From Guptibacillus hwajinpoensis (GTDB taxonomy: Bacteria > Bacillota > Bacilli > Bacillales > Guptibacillaceae), in assembly GCF_029277305.1 (NCBI RefSeq), contig NZ_CP119526.1: a stretch of 64,000 bases of DNA; one strand, 5' to 3'. How positions within the stretch are numbered: position 1 is the stretch's first letter; each line of letters starts with the position of its first letter. The translations under genes were made by a program, and so were the position numbers. Below the pieces are notes generated by a model, which worked only from the letters and a program-made list of their open reading frames with translations, had not been told where the DNA came from and searched no databases. Below are positions 50,239-58,928 of this stretch, piece by piece.

Positions 50239-51627
50239 TTATTCTTTTGGTGCAATCATGTCTTCCGGACGAACGATATCGTCGAACTGTTCAGCCGTTA
50301 ATAGTCCGCTCTCTAAAGCAGATTCACGAAGCGTTGTACCATCTTCATGGGCTTTCTTCGCGATTTTCGCTGCATTTTCATAACCGATGTGCGGGTTAAG
50401 TGCTGTTACAAGCATTAACGAGTTCTTCAAGTAATCTTGAATCACTTCTTCGTTTGGCTCGATGCCAACTGCACAGTTATCGGTAAATGACTTCATGCCG
50501 TCTGCAAGTAAACGAGAAGACTGTAGGAAGTTATAAATGATAACCGGTTTAAATACGTTCAATTCAAAGTTCCCCTGACTGGCTGAGAAACCGATTGTAG
50601 CATCATTCCCCATTACCTGAGCCACAACCATCGTTAGTGCCTCACTCTGAGTTGGGTTTACTTTTCCTGGCATAATCGAGCTTCCCGGCTCGTTAGCTGG
50701 GATGTTCAATTCACCAATACCACAGCGTGGTCCGCTTGCAAGCCAGCGTACATCGTTCGCGATTTTCATAAGATCTGCTGCGAGTGCTTTCAGAACACCG
50801 TGCACGTGAACAATTTCATCATGACTTGTAAGCGCATGGAACTTGTTTTCCGCTGATGCGAATGTTTTGTATGTCATCTTGCTAATTTCTTCAGCAACCA
50901 TGTCACCGAACTTCGGATGTGCGTTCAGTCCAGTACCAACTGCTGTACCACCGATCGCAAGTTCCTTCATGTATTTCACACTTTCTAGAAGCATGCTTTC
51001 ACACTTCACAAGCATACGGTGCCATCCGCTGATTTCTTGACCGAGCGTAAGTGGCGTTGCATCCTGAAGATGCGTACGACCAATTTTAATAATATGGTCA
51101 TAATCTTTCATTTTTTGATAAAGCGTTTCTTTCAGCTCGATGAGAGCAGGATAAAGATGATCCTCAACAGATAGGACTGCAGCAACGTGCAGTGCCGTTG
51201 GGAACGTATCGTTAGAAGACTGAGATTTATTCACATCATCATTGGGATGAATGCGCGCTTCGCTTCCTTGTTCTTGTAAAAGTTCATTCGCACGATAGGC
51301 GATCACTTCGTTCATGTTCATGTTGGACTGCGTACCGCTTCCGGTTTGCCATACTACGAGCGGAAAATGCTCATTATGCTCGCCGTTAATCACTTCATCC
51401 GCTGCTTTCACAATGGCGTCTGCTTTCACTTCTTCTAGCTTCCCAAGACGCTGGTTCGCAATGGCTGCGCTCTTCTTCAGAATCGCAAATGCTTTAACAA
51501 CCTCAAGCGGCATTTGTTCGATACCGATTTTGAAATTCTGCTTACTACGCTGCGTTTGAGCACCCCACATTTTATCTGCTGGTACTTTGATTTCTCCAAT
51601 TGTGTCTCGTTCAATACGATAATCCAT
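50239..51627 (-). CDS. fumC: Fumarate hydratase, class II
   Basis: A 462-residue fumarase that interconverts fumarate and malate in the TCA cycle (CitG in B. subtilis, also 462 aa). The signature GSSIMPGKVNPTQSEALTMV is intact. TGSGTQSNMNMNEVIAYRAN and GRTHLQDATPLTLGQEISGW form the active site. GAAGGAGG precedes the ATG. It is transcribed alone. Confidence 0.97.
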   Translation of the reverse strand: MDYRIERDTIGEIKVPADKMWGAQTQRSKQNFKIGIEQMPLEVVKAFAILKKSAAIANQRLGKLEEVKADAIVKAADEVINGEHNEHFPLVVWQTGSGTQSNMNMNEVIAYRANELLQEQGSEARIHPNDDVNKSQSSNDTFPTALHVAAVLSVEDHLYPALIELKETLYQKMKDYDHIIKIGRTHLQDATPLTLGQEISGWHRMLVKCESMLLESVKYMKELAIGGTAVGTGLNAHPKFGDMVAEEISKMTYKTFASAENKFHALTSHDEIVHVHGVLKALAADLMKIANDVRWLASGPRCGIGELNIPANEPGSSIMPGKVNPTQSEALTMVVAQVMGNDATIGFSASQGNFELNVFKPVIIYNFLQSSRLLADGMKSFTDNCAVGIEPNEEVIQDYLKNSLMLVTALNPHIGYENAAKIAKKAHEDGTTLRESALESGLLTAEQFDDIVRPEDMIAPKE

Positions 51628-51696
51628 TGTGATCCTCCTTCAATGTATAAGCTAACAGGTTCCACTTCGATAAAAAGCAGTGAAGTCCTTTTTCTT

Positions 51697-51824
51697 AAAG
51701 GCTCTTTTCGTAGACATTGTTGCTTTTACTGTATAGCGTTTGATTTCCGCTCCAATCAGCGAAGTGTTGAGTTTTATTCAATAATTGCTTCAAAAACAAC
51801 AATCTTTTAGAAAAGAGCCTTCTT
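51697..51824. repeat. Nested inverted-repeat element, copy F (core almost fully deleted)
   Basis: The outer arms are kept: AAAGGCTCTTTTCGTAGAC then ATTGTTGCTTTT on the left, and AACAATCTTTTAGAAAAGAG then CCTT on the right. Between them only GATTTCCGCTCCAATCAGC remains of the core. It accounts for the long gap between fumC and the TRAP permease. Confidence 0.85.
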
Positions 51825-51910
51825 AAATTAATTTCTATAAATGACGACGCTTACATCATATCACACTCTTCTACAACCTGGAATCCGCATGATGCATCGT
51901 TTTTCTCATA

Positions 51911-51938
51911 GAAAAAGCTACCCACATGGTGGGTAGCT
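51911..51938 (-). terminator. Terminator of the TAXI-TRAP operon
   Basis: A 10-bp stem AGCTACCCAC / GTGGGTAGCT. On the minus strand a TTTTT run follows. Confidence 0.88.
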
Positions 51939-51941
51939 CAT

Positions 51942-53939
51942 TTATGCATTGGCAACTTGTTTTTTGTCGTCACCCTTCACAACAAATTGAAGAACGAGTA
52001 AGGCAATAAAGAGACCAAGCCCAATTAAGTCAGTAAATCCTTCTGGATAAATAAGCATAACACCAGCTGCAACGCCTGCGATTCGCTCAACAACATTCGT
52101 TCGGCGGTACCAGTACCCAATCATACCTGCACCAATACTAATCATACCTGTTAAAGATGTGAACAGAACCCATAGAAGGCTTTGCCACGTTGTATCAATC
52201 ATCATCAGCTCAGGTGAGAGCACGAAAATGTATGGAATGATAAACGCGGCGATGGCGAGCTTTGCCGATTGCACCCCGGTTCGGAGCGGCTCGCCCCCTG
52301 ACACACCAGCTGCCGCAAACGCTGCGAGGGCTACAGGTGGCGTAATGTCTGCGACGATTCCGAAGTAGAACACAAACATATGCGCAGAAAGCTCAGGCAC
52401 TGAAAGCACGATCAGCGCAGGTGCCGCAATCGTTGATGTGATAACATAGTTTGCTGTTGTAGGTGAGCCCATCCCAAGTATTAACGATGCAATCATCGTA
52501 AAGAAAAGAGTGAGTAGAAGGTTCTCACCAGAAAGGGAAACAAGGCTATTCGCAAGCTTCAGTCCGAGACCTGTAAGTGTCACAACCCCAACAATCATAC
52601 CCGCTGCGGCCGTCGCTGCAGCAACTCCGAGTGCCGTTCGTGCACCATTTGCAAGTGCATCAATGAAATCACCTATGCCCATTCGCGTTTCCTTATTAAT
52701 TGCGCCAACTATTATTGCGGTTAGAATGGCATAAAGTGCAGCACGTGTAACAGATGTACCAGACATTAAAAAGAAAATAACCGCTACGATCGGAAACAGC
52801 AAGTAAATTTTGACGAGAACCGCTTTTCGATCTGGCATTTCTTCTTCAGTTAGCCCTCGTAAGCCAATTCGTTTCGCTTCAAAGTGTGTCATAATCCAAA
52901 TTCCTGTGAAATATAGCAGCGCAGGGATTGCAGCAGCCTTAGCAATTTCCCAATATGTAATGCCGCCACCAATAAATTCAACCATTAGGAATGCTGCCGC
53001 TCCCATAATCGGTGGCATAAGCTGACCACCTGTTGAAGCAGCCGCTTCAACGCCACCAGCAAACTCTTTTCGATAGCCAAGACGTTTCATCATTGGAATG
53101 GTAAAGGAACCAGACGTTACAACGTTGGCAACAGAGCTTCCGCTAATCGTTCCTTGAAGCGCACTTGAGAATATCGCTACTTTAGCTGGTCCGCCAACTC
53201 GCTTTCCTGCGATGACAAGGGCGAGGTCATTGAAGTATTGACCTACACCCGTTTTCACGAGAAAGGCACCAAATAGAAGGAAGAGAAAAATAAACGTTGC
53301 CGATACACCGAGTGGGGTTCCAAGGATCCCTTCTGTTGTAAAATACATCGAACGAATAATTCGGTCGATGCTTAGTCCTCTGTGTTGAAGAAAGCCTGGC
53401 ATATAAGGACCAAAATACGAATATAGCAAGAAAATCGACGTAATGATCGTAATCGGTAACCCTACTACTCGCCTCGTCGCTTCAAGAACAAGGAGAATCG
53501 CTAAAAGCCCGACAATTAAATCAAGCGTTGTTAGACGACCAACCCGGAAAACGAGCTCTTCAAAGTTAAGCGGCCAGTACATGCCGACATACACTCCAAT
53601 AAGTGCAAGCAGCCCATCATACCAGGCAACCTGAAATCGCGTTTTCTTTTTTAACCTTTTCTTTGATGCTGGAAACAATAGAAAAATAAGTCCGAGCGCG
53701 AACGCTAAGTGAATTGAGCGCTGAAGCTGTGCAGTGAATACTCCAAAGATCGCCGTATACAGCTGAAAGACGGAGAAGCCGACAAGTCCAGCTAATGAGA
53801 TCCACCCAAGTATGCCTGTCAGCCTGCGATGTCCTGCTTCTGGATCAAATTTGGCCATCAATTCCTGCGTTTGTTCGTCTGTTAGGTGTTCTTTCTCTTC
53901 TTTTGTTTTCGGAGGCTGATCGTTATTGCTCAAGAACAT
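51942..53939 (-). CDS. TRAP transporter permease, 4TM/12TM fusion (TAXI type)
   Basis: A 665-residue fused small and large TRAP permease with more than 15 hydrophobic segments. GTISGSSVANVVTSGSFTIP and AAASTGGQLMPPIMGAAAFL are the DctM-family signatures. GMGSPTTANYVITSTIAAPA follows in the second half. It takes up an organic acid or similar solute with Na+ or H+, delivered by the TAXI binding protein encoded upstream. It overlaps the DUF1850 gene by 17 nt. Confidence 0.93.
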   Translation of the reverse strand: MFLSNNDQPPKTKEEKEHLTDEQTQELMAKFDPEAGHRRLTGILGWISLAGLVGFSVFQLYTAIFGVFTAQLQRSIHLAFALGLIFLLFPASKKRLKKKTRFQVAWYDGLLALIGVYVGMYWPLNFEELVFRVGRLTTLDLIVGLLAILLVLEATRRVVGLPITIITSIFLLYSYFGPYMPGFLQHRGLSIDRIIRSMYFTTEGILGTPLGVSATFIFLFLLFGAFLVKTGVGQYFNDLALVIAGKRVGGPAKVAIFSSALQGTISGSSVANVVTSGSFTIPMMKRLGYRKEFAGGVEAAASTGGQLMPPIMGAAAFLMVEFIGGGITYWEIAKAAAIPALLYFTGIWIMTHFEAKRIGLRGLTEEEMPDRKAVLVKIYLLFPIVAVIFFLMSGTSVTRAALYAILTAIIVGAINKETRMGIGDFIDALANGARTALGVAAATAAAGMIVGVVTLTGLGLKLANSLVSLSGENLLLTLFFTMIASLILGMGSPTTANYVITSTIAAPALIVLSVPELSAHMFVFYFGIVADITPPVALAAFAAAGVSGGEPLRTGVQSAKLAIAAFIIPYIFVLSPELMMIDTTWQSLLWVLFTSLTGMISIGAGMIGYWYRRTNVVERIAGVAAGVMLIYPEGFTDLIGLGLFIALLVLQFVVKGDDKKQVANA

Positions 53940-54456
53940 TAACTCCTTTCATCCACTGCCATAAGCTGATCGATTCAGATTCTAAATGCACCCAGGAGCC
54001 AGGTTTAATAAACGTACTCAGTTCAATTTCTTTACCCTGCACAAGAAGAATATGATCAGCTATTACTTTGCCTGTTCTAAGATCAATAAATGGAAATTGC
54101 CGGTTCATATCTTTAATCTTATAGCCATCCTCATCCTGTACAAATCGTTCACCTTCCCCTGCATCTGAAGGCATGCCGACCCCGAACGTTTCATAAGCAA
54201 GTTCATACTGAACAATCTCTCCTGATTGAGCAATATAATACGACTCCTGCACAGGTGTTTTATGAACAGAATGCGTGTAGCGAATGTCAAAACTCGATGG
54301 ATCGTCTTCAAACGGAAGGTACGCAAGAACTTTTCCCGACTCCCCATTTTCGACAGCCATAACTGGGAAAAACGGATACAAGAAAACAATGGATATAAGC
54401 ACAAGTGCGACTATGGTCTGAAACAAAAATTGTCTCGTCGAATTAGAAGGGTTCAT
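53923..54456 (-). CDS. DUF1850 protein of the TAXI-TRAP operon
   Basis: A 177-residue secreted or membrane-anchored protein. It begins MNPSNSTRQFLFQTIVALVL with a hydrophobic N-terminal helix, and then has FDIRYTHSVHKTPVQESYYI, the DUF1850 hallmark. This family accompanies TAXI-TRAP permeases, and its role is unknown. The start is uncertain. ATG 54456 has no clear ribosome-binding site, and GTG 54480 lies in the loop of a hairpin (54464-54488). Coupling or leaky initiation is possible. Confidence 0.78.
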   Translation of the reverse strand: MNPSNSTRQFLFQTIVALVLISIVFLYPFFPVMAVENGESGKVLAYLPFEDDPSSFDIRYTHSVHKTPVQESYYIAQSGEIVQYELAYETFGVGMPSDAGEGERFVQDEDGYKIKDMNRQFPFIDLRTGKVIADHILLVQGKEIELSTFIKPGSWVHLESESISLWQWMKGVNVLEQ

Positions 54457-54463
54457 AATAAGA

Positions 54464-54488
54464 GGACGCAGGCTTTTCACCTGCGTCC
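54464..54488 (-). promoter_or_regulatory. Intercistronic hairpin between TAXI gene and DUF1850 gene
   Basis: A perfect 9-bp stem GGACGCAGG / CCTGCGTCC with a seven-base loop and no long T run. It could terminate partially or protect the upstream message, which would give more binding protein than permease (inference). Confidence 0.7.
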
Positions 54489-54519
54489 ATCACATCCTTT
54501 TCAAAGAGATTATCTAGCG

Positions 54520-55488
54520 TTACTCGACACCTTTTTCATCAAAGTACTTCTGGGCACCTGGATGAAGGTCGATTCCAACACCTTCCAAAGCGCTGTCAGC
54601 TGTGATGAATTCACCTTTTGCGTGTGTGATTTTATCTGAGTTATCAAAGATCGCCTTTGTAAGTTGATACACATAATCTTCATCTAGATCTGAACGTGTT
54701 ACTAGCATCGCTAGAACTGCAACCGTTTTGACTTCGCTTTCGAGGCCATATGTTCCACTCTTAATTGTATCTTCAGCATAGTATGGATATTTTTCAACTA
54801 GTTCAGAGATTTTGTCATCTTCAATTGGAAGGATCGTCACAGGCTTAACGGCTGATAGCCCTTCAACTGCACCAGTTGGTGTTCCAGATGTAATGAATGC
54901 AGCATCAATTGTGCCATCTTGAATACCTTCAGTTGATTCATCAAACGCAAGGTGCTGTGCATCAATGTCTTCCATTGATATGCCGTGTATTTCTAGAACC
55001 TGCTCTGCATTCGCATATGTTCCACTACCTGGAGCACCGACTGATACTTTCTTCCCTTTCAGGTCATCAATCGAAGATATACCCGTTTCCTGAAGTGTCA
55101 CAACTTGAATGGTTTCAGGATAAAGCGTTCCAATTGCTTGAATGTTATCGACTTTGCCATCTTCGAACATTAATTCACCCTTTGTGGCATATGCTGCGAT
55201 ATCTGTTTGGGTAAACGCAATATCTGCATCGCCATCTTGAAGGATTTGCATGTTTTCAACAGATGCACCAGAAGACTGAGCATTCGCACTCTCAATGTCT
55301 GTTTCATCTTGAATGATGTTGGCAAGCTCACCACCAAGTGGGAAGTAAGTTCCACCAGTTCCACCTGTTAGTAAACTGAGCTCTGAAGGTGATCCACCTG
55401 CTTCACCATCCGATCCCCCACAAGCTCCGAGTACCATCGTGAGTGATAGTACAGCTACGAATAGACTAAATATTCTTTTCTTTCCCAT
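54520..55488 (-). CDS. TAXI-family TRAP substrate-binding lipoprotein
   Basis: A 322-residue extracellular solute receptor. The lipoprotein signal peptide ends at lipobox LGAC (residues about 20-23). The mature part carries the TAXI motif LLTGGTGGTYFPLGGELANI and a C-terminal DLHPGAQKYFDEKG. It captures an unidentified solute (glutamate or dicarboxylates in studied cases) and hands it to the fused permease. First gene of its operon. Confidence 0.93.
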   Translation of the reverse strand: MGKKRIFSLFVAVLSLTMVLGACGGSDGEAGGSPSELSLLTGGTGGTYFPLGGELANIIQDETDIESANAQSSGASVENMQILQDGDADIAFTQTDIAAYATKGELMFEDGKVDNIQAIGTLYPETIQVVTLQETGISSIDDLKGKKVSVGAPGSGTYANAEQVLEIHGISMEDIDAQHLAFDESTEGIQDGTIDAAFITSGTPTGAVEGLSAVKPVTILPIEDDKISELVEKYPYYAEDTIKSGTYGLESEVKTVAVLAMLVTRSDLDEDYVYQLTKAIFDNSDKITHAKGEFITADSALEGVGIDLHPGAQKYFDEKGVE

Positions 55489-55720
55489 GCTACTTCTCCC
55501 CCTTAATAGTTAGAAAATTTCAAATTAAATATACCATAATGTTCTTTTGAATGGTACAGGCAGTTAGAACAGATCTATTTTCAAGTTTCTGTTGTAATAC
55601 AAAAAAACCTGCAATTCTACTCATTTCGATTTCATTCGACTAGTCCAGAGGGTTGGATTCTGTCGAACAAAAGAGAAAATCAGTTGAATGCAGATGTACT
55701 TTTTGTTGCTACTAATCGTT

Positions 55721-56083
55721 TTATAATGAAATATCCCAATTATGAAGTGATGGAGGTTGAATAAATGAGTTCGGGTGATAAATAAACGTCCATGGAACAG
55801 CTGTCATAGATGGAATGATAAGATCATGAGTGAAGCGTTCCTTCGCTACTACGTCATCCTTTTCCTTGTAATACAGCAATCGATCTTGCAAAAGCCAGTC
55901 TTCCGTTCCATTTAGAATACAAACAGAAGCAAGGACGCAGCCTTGATGGTTAAAAGCAGCTCGCACTGGAACAAACTTCAGTCTACCTTTCTCAATCGGG
56001 TTCTGTTCGTAAATCGTTTGGAACATTTGCCGATCACGTGGAGCAATGGTCCGATCCCACTTCTCCTCAAATAATAGAGTCAT
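55721..56083 (-). CDS. SLAP-domain-containing protein
   Basis: A 120-residue protein starting MTLLFEEKWDRTIAPRDRQ, with VRAAFNHQGCVLASVCILNG and IIPSMTAVPWTFIYHPNSF. This matches the Bacillus SLAP domain (named from S-layer assembly proteins of the accessory Sec locus). It has no signal peptide. The ATG overlaps the exporter gene stop by 4 nt, so it is translated with it. The function is unknown. A longer frame to 56134 lies within the upstream gene. Confidence 0.72.
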   Translation of the reverse strand: MTLLFEEKWDRTIAPRDRQMFQTIYEQNPIEKGRLKFVPVRAAFNHQGCVLASVCILNGTEDWLLQDRLLYYKEKDDVVAKERFTHDLIIPSMTAVPWTFIYHPNSFIQPPSLHNWDISL

Positions 56084-57129
56084 CGTTCTCTCTCCCTTTT
56101 CGTGTAGCGATCTTCCTTTTGTTCCAATGTGCAAAGATCATCAATCACATCGTTTAATGATAATAGCTCAAAGATCACAATCATCTTTCCTGTAAAATGA
56201 TGACGTGGTTCATCCACTTCTGTTCGCTCATTATCGAGTCTATGAAACAGGTCGTCTAACTTCTCAATGCTTTCTATGTGTTTTTGGGTCAGCTGGTTGG
56301 ATGGTTTATGGAATGCTTTTGAAATAGAACGACCCGCTTCGCAAATAATGCGATGATCTTCTTCATCTATTCCTTTTCTCATATTTGTGTATAACATATT
56401 GCCCAGGTGATAAAGAATCTTCTGCAAATATTCAAGCTTCTTGAGTACAACAGAAAAAGTACGAACTTCATGCATACTGTGTCTTCTGTACTTCCATTCT
56501 TCACGCTGATAACCAATTAATTTATACGTTCGCTCGAGATCTCGGCTTAATCGCTGATAGACGAGCGTTTGCTTTCTAGCGTGAGTTAAATCAGCTATAA
56601 TCTGTTCCAGTAAATCACCCGCATTATGGTACAGTCGCTCGACACCCTGGTTAATCATAGTATGAAATTTGGGAGGCATAACAAAGTAGTTTACAGCGGT
56701 TGAGACCACAATGCCGATTAACGTTGTACTGAGACGAAAGACAAAAGAAGACATGTAATCACCTGATGCGTCTGGGATCATTGCTACTGCCGTAAGCGTT
56801 GCAACAAGCATACCGTCATCGAGACCGAGCTTATGGCAAGCAATAAGTGTGAAGGTCGCGGCAAGCGCGTAAGTGAAGGGAGATTGATGAAGAAACGATT
56901 CGAACAACAGAGCAAACCCTGCGCCAATCGCTGCGGCTGGAAAGCGCACGATTCCTTTTTTAATAGAATCAGATGCTGTTGGCTCAACTGTTACAATGGC
57001 CGTGATCACCGCAAATAGAACAGGTAGTCCAAGCGCATCACAAATCCAGGCCGTCAAAAAAGCTGCCAGACCCGTCTTAAGAATTCGTCCGCCTACAAAT
57101 TTAAATACTTTCTGTTTCAATTCCACCAT
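56080..57129 (-). CDS. Aromatic acid exporter family (ArAE_1/FUSC-like) membrane protein
   Basis: A 349-residue protein. About five to six N-terminal helices contain LKTGLAAFLTAWICDALGLP, AVITAIVTVEPTASDSIKKG and RLSTTLIGIVVSTAVNYFVM. A long helical cytoplasmic C-terminal domain (residues about 155-349) follows. This is the DUF939/ArAE_1 family. The substrate is not established for Bacillus members. Confidence 0.85.
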   Translation of the reverse strand: MVELKQKVFKFVGGRILKTGLAAFLTAWICDALGLPVLFAVITAIVTVEPTASDSIKKGIVRFPAAAIGAGFALLFESFLHQSPFTYALAATFTLIACHKLGLDDGMLVATLTAVAMIPDASGDYMSSFVFRLSTTLIGIVVSTAVNYFVMPPKFHTMINQGVERLYHNAGDLLEQIIADLTHARKQTLVYQRLSRDLERTYKLIGYQREEWKYRRHSMHEVRTFSVVLKKLEYLQKILYHLGNMLYTNMRKGIDEEDHRIICEAGRSISKAFHKPSNQLTQKHIESIEKLDDLFHRLDNERTEVDEPRHHFTGKMIVIFELLSLNDVIDDLCTLEQKEDRYTKRERER

Positions 57130-57236
57130 ACGTATCAGTCCGTTTCTATTACTCCATTATAACGTACGTATTGGGTTTACATGAACCCGTTTTCAATTTA
57201 ATGTGTACGTAAACAAACATTGAAGGAGAAATCTGT

Positions 57237-57872
57237 ATGACCTTATATGTAGGTATTGACCTATCCGGCCCTTCCAATACAAAAGAGACATCTCTCGCGT
57301 TCTTTAAAGAGGATGAGTCCAAGCTTCGTTTCCAACAAATCGTAGACGGCGCAACAGATGAAGATATTTATAAGCTATTGCAAGAGCAAACAGATCCGTT
57401 CGTTATCGGAATTGATGCTCCCCTCTCCTATCAGCCTGGCGGAGGAGATCGGAAAGCGGATCGTGCTTTACGAAAACAAATCATCGCAAAAGGAATGAAG
57501 AGCGGATCGATCATGACGCCCACCATGACGCGAATGGTTTACTTAACGCTCAGAGGAATCACCCTTTCAAGAGGGTTATCAAGCACAACACCTGCTAGCA
57601 TTGTTGAAGTTCACCCAGGAGCATCAGTTGGACTACGTTCACCAGATCTCACGTCAGTCCTTACCTATAAATCAGACGAAGAACCGCGTCATCAGCTACA
57701 AGCGTTTCTCGAGAATGACGGGGTCCACGGAATTCCAGCTGACGTTCTTCAATCCTCCCACTCCTTCGACGCCTGCCTCGCTGCTTATGCAGCTTGGAAA
57801 TGGAAGAACGGCAAATCTGAATTTCTATATCCTGCAGAGCCTCCCTTTCACCCTTTTCCATTTAGTTGTTGA
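57237..57872 (+). CDS. DUF429 family protein (RNase H-like fold)
   Basis: A 211-residue protein of the DUF429 family. VGIDLSGPSNTKETSLAFF at the start and VIGIDAPLSYQPGGGDRKAD carry the conserved acidic residues. A C-terminal HSFDACLAAYAAWKW is typical. The family is predicted to have an RNase H-like nuclease fold, with no assigned role. The stop codon lies at the very edge of repeat copy G. Confidence 0.85.
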   Translation: MTLYVGIDLSGPSNTKETSLAFFKEDESKLRFQQIVDGATDEDIYKLLQEQTDPFVIGIDAPLSYQPGGGDRKADRALRKQIIAKGMKSGSIMTPTMTRMVYLTLRGITLSRGLSSTTPASIVEVHPGASVGLRSPDLTSVLTYKSDEEPRHQLQAFLENDGVHGIPADVLQSSHSFDACLAAYAAWKWKNGKSEFLYPAEPPFHPFPFSC

Positions 57873-58060
57873 AAGGCTGTTTTCTTAAAGGTTGTTGCTA
57901 TTAGATTAGTGGTTAATTTCTGCTCCAGGTGCTCGCTTTCCGCAGGGCGGGCGGAAAGCCTCCTCGTCGCTACTGTGGGGTCTAACCTGTCCCGTTAGTC
58001 CCGCAGGATTCGAGCATCCTTCCGCTTCAATTAGCAAAGTGTATTTTTTTAAACTATTTT
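57872..58060. repeat. Nested inverted-repeat element, copy G
   Basis: The outer left arm GAAAGGCTGTTTTCTTAAAG then GTTGTTGCT begins right at the DUF429 stop. The core runs from CTCCAGGTGCTCGCTTTCC to GAGCATCCTTCCGCTTCAAT. Several substitutions make it the most diverged full copy. Confidence 0.82.
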
Positions 58061-58131
58061 AAAAAATTTACGTAAGAAGAACTCACATCATCGCTAACTC
58101 CAGCACAACTCCCCCACTAAATACATTATAG

Positions 58132-58164
58132 AAAAAAACCCTGTGCACTAGTTGCGCAGGGTTT
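58132..58164 (-). terminator. Terminator of the 64-aa membrane-protein gene
   Basis: An 11-bp stem AAACCCTGTGC / GCGCAGGGTTT (one G-U) covers the stop of the minus-strand gene, and a T run follows on that strand. Confidence 0.83.
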
Positions 58165-58342
58165 GATCAAAGACTTTTGGAACAATATCACGAACGACAA
58201 TGTATAGTAAACTTAGAAAAAATGCTGTTATCGCCATTGCAAAAGAAGGAAACACATCCCATTCACGGTCCATGGCCCAGCCACTAAACATCGCTCCGGC
58301 AAACGTGCCTATCATATAGCAAAACGGAATCCACCATTTCAT
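58148..58342 (-). CDS. Small membrane protein, 64 aa, unrecognised
   Basis: Two hydrophobic helices (WIPFCYMIGTFAGAMFSGWA and AMAITAFFLSLLYIVV) separated by a short acidic loop. The start MKWWIPFCY at 58342 has GAGGTG upstream. An 11-residue N-terminal extension to 58375 lacks a site. It ends in a clear terminator. No family is recognised. Confidence 0.65.
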   Translation of the reverse strand: MKWWIPFCYMIGTFAGAMFSGWAMDREWDVFPSFAMAITAFFLSLLYIVVRDIVPKVFDQTLRN

Positions 58343-58396
58343 TTTGAAAATCACCTCAGAAATGATATACCCCATTCCGACAATATTCGAACCTTT

Positions 58397-58870
58397 TTAG
58401 AGCATTTCCTCTATCTCTTTTTTAAGAGAAGATGGCTCTGTTGTTGGCTCAAAGCGCTTGACTACTCGACCGTCTTGATCAATTAAAAACTTCGTAAAGT
58501 TCCATGGAATATCTTCATGTGGGACATGAGGTGCTTCGTTTGTTAAATACTTGTACAGTGGATGCGCCTCTTCCCCGTTCACGTCCACTTTTGCAAACAT
58601 TGGGAAGCTTACACCGTAATTGATCGAACAAAACTCTTCAATTTCTTCCTCTGATCCTGGTTCTTGTGCACCAAACTGATTACAAGGAAAACCAAGAATT
58701 TCAAACGGTTTATCCTCAAAAGACGTATACAATTCCTGTAACCCTACATACTGTGGTGTTAACCCACATTTACTTGCCGTATTCACAATCAGAAGCACTT
58801 TACCGCTGTATTCAGATAGCGGAAGCTCTTTTCCTTGAAGCGTTTCTGCCGTAAACGAATGAACACTCAT
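58397..58870 (-). CDS. bsaA: Glutathione peroxidase-like thiol peroxidase (BsaA)
   Basis: A 157-residue peroxidase. The catalytic Cys replaces Sec in NTASKCGLTPQYVGLQELY. FPCNQFGAQEPGSEEEI (resolving-type Cys and catalytic Gln) and WNFTKFLIDQDGRVVKRF (catalytic Trp, Asn) are intact. Members of this Cys type commonly use thioredoxin or bacillithiol systems rather than glutathione (inference). Confidence 0.93.
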   Translation of the reverse strand: MSVHSFTAETLQGKELPLSEYSGKVLLIVNTASKCGLTPQYVGLQELYTSFEDKPFEILGFPCNQFGAQEPGSEEEIEEFCSINYGVSFPMFAKVDVNGEEAHPLYKYLTNEAPHVPHEDIPWNFTKFLIDQDGRVVKRFEPTTEPSSLKKEIEEML

Positions 58871-58928
58871 CTAATCCCTCCTCAAATCATTTCACCTCAC
58901 TTTTACCATAGTTAGGGTTAAAGTGCTA

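Noticed and set aside
58397..58870. Selenocysteine glutathione peroxidase
   Set aside because: The active-site codon is a Cys codon, not in-frame TGA, so no selenoprotein machinery is implied.
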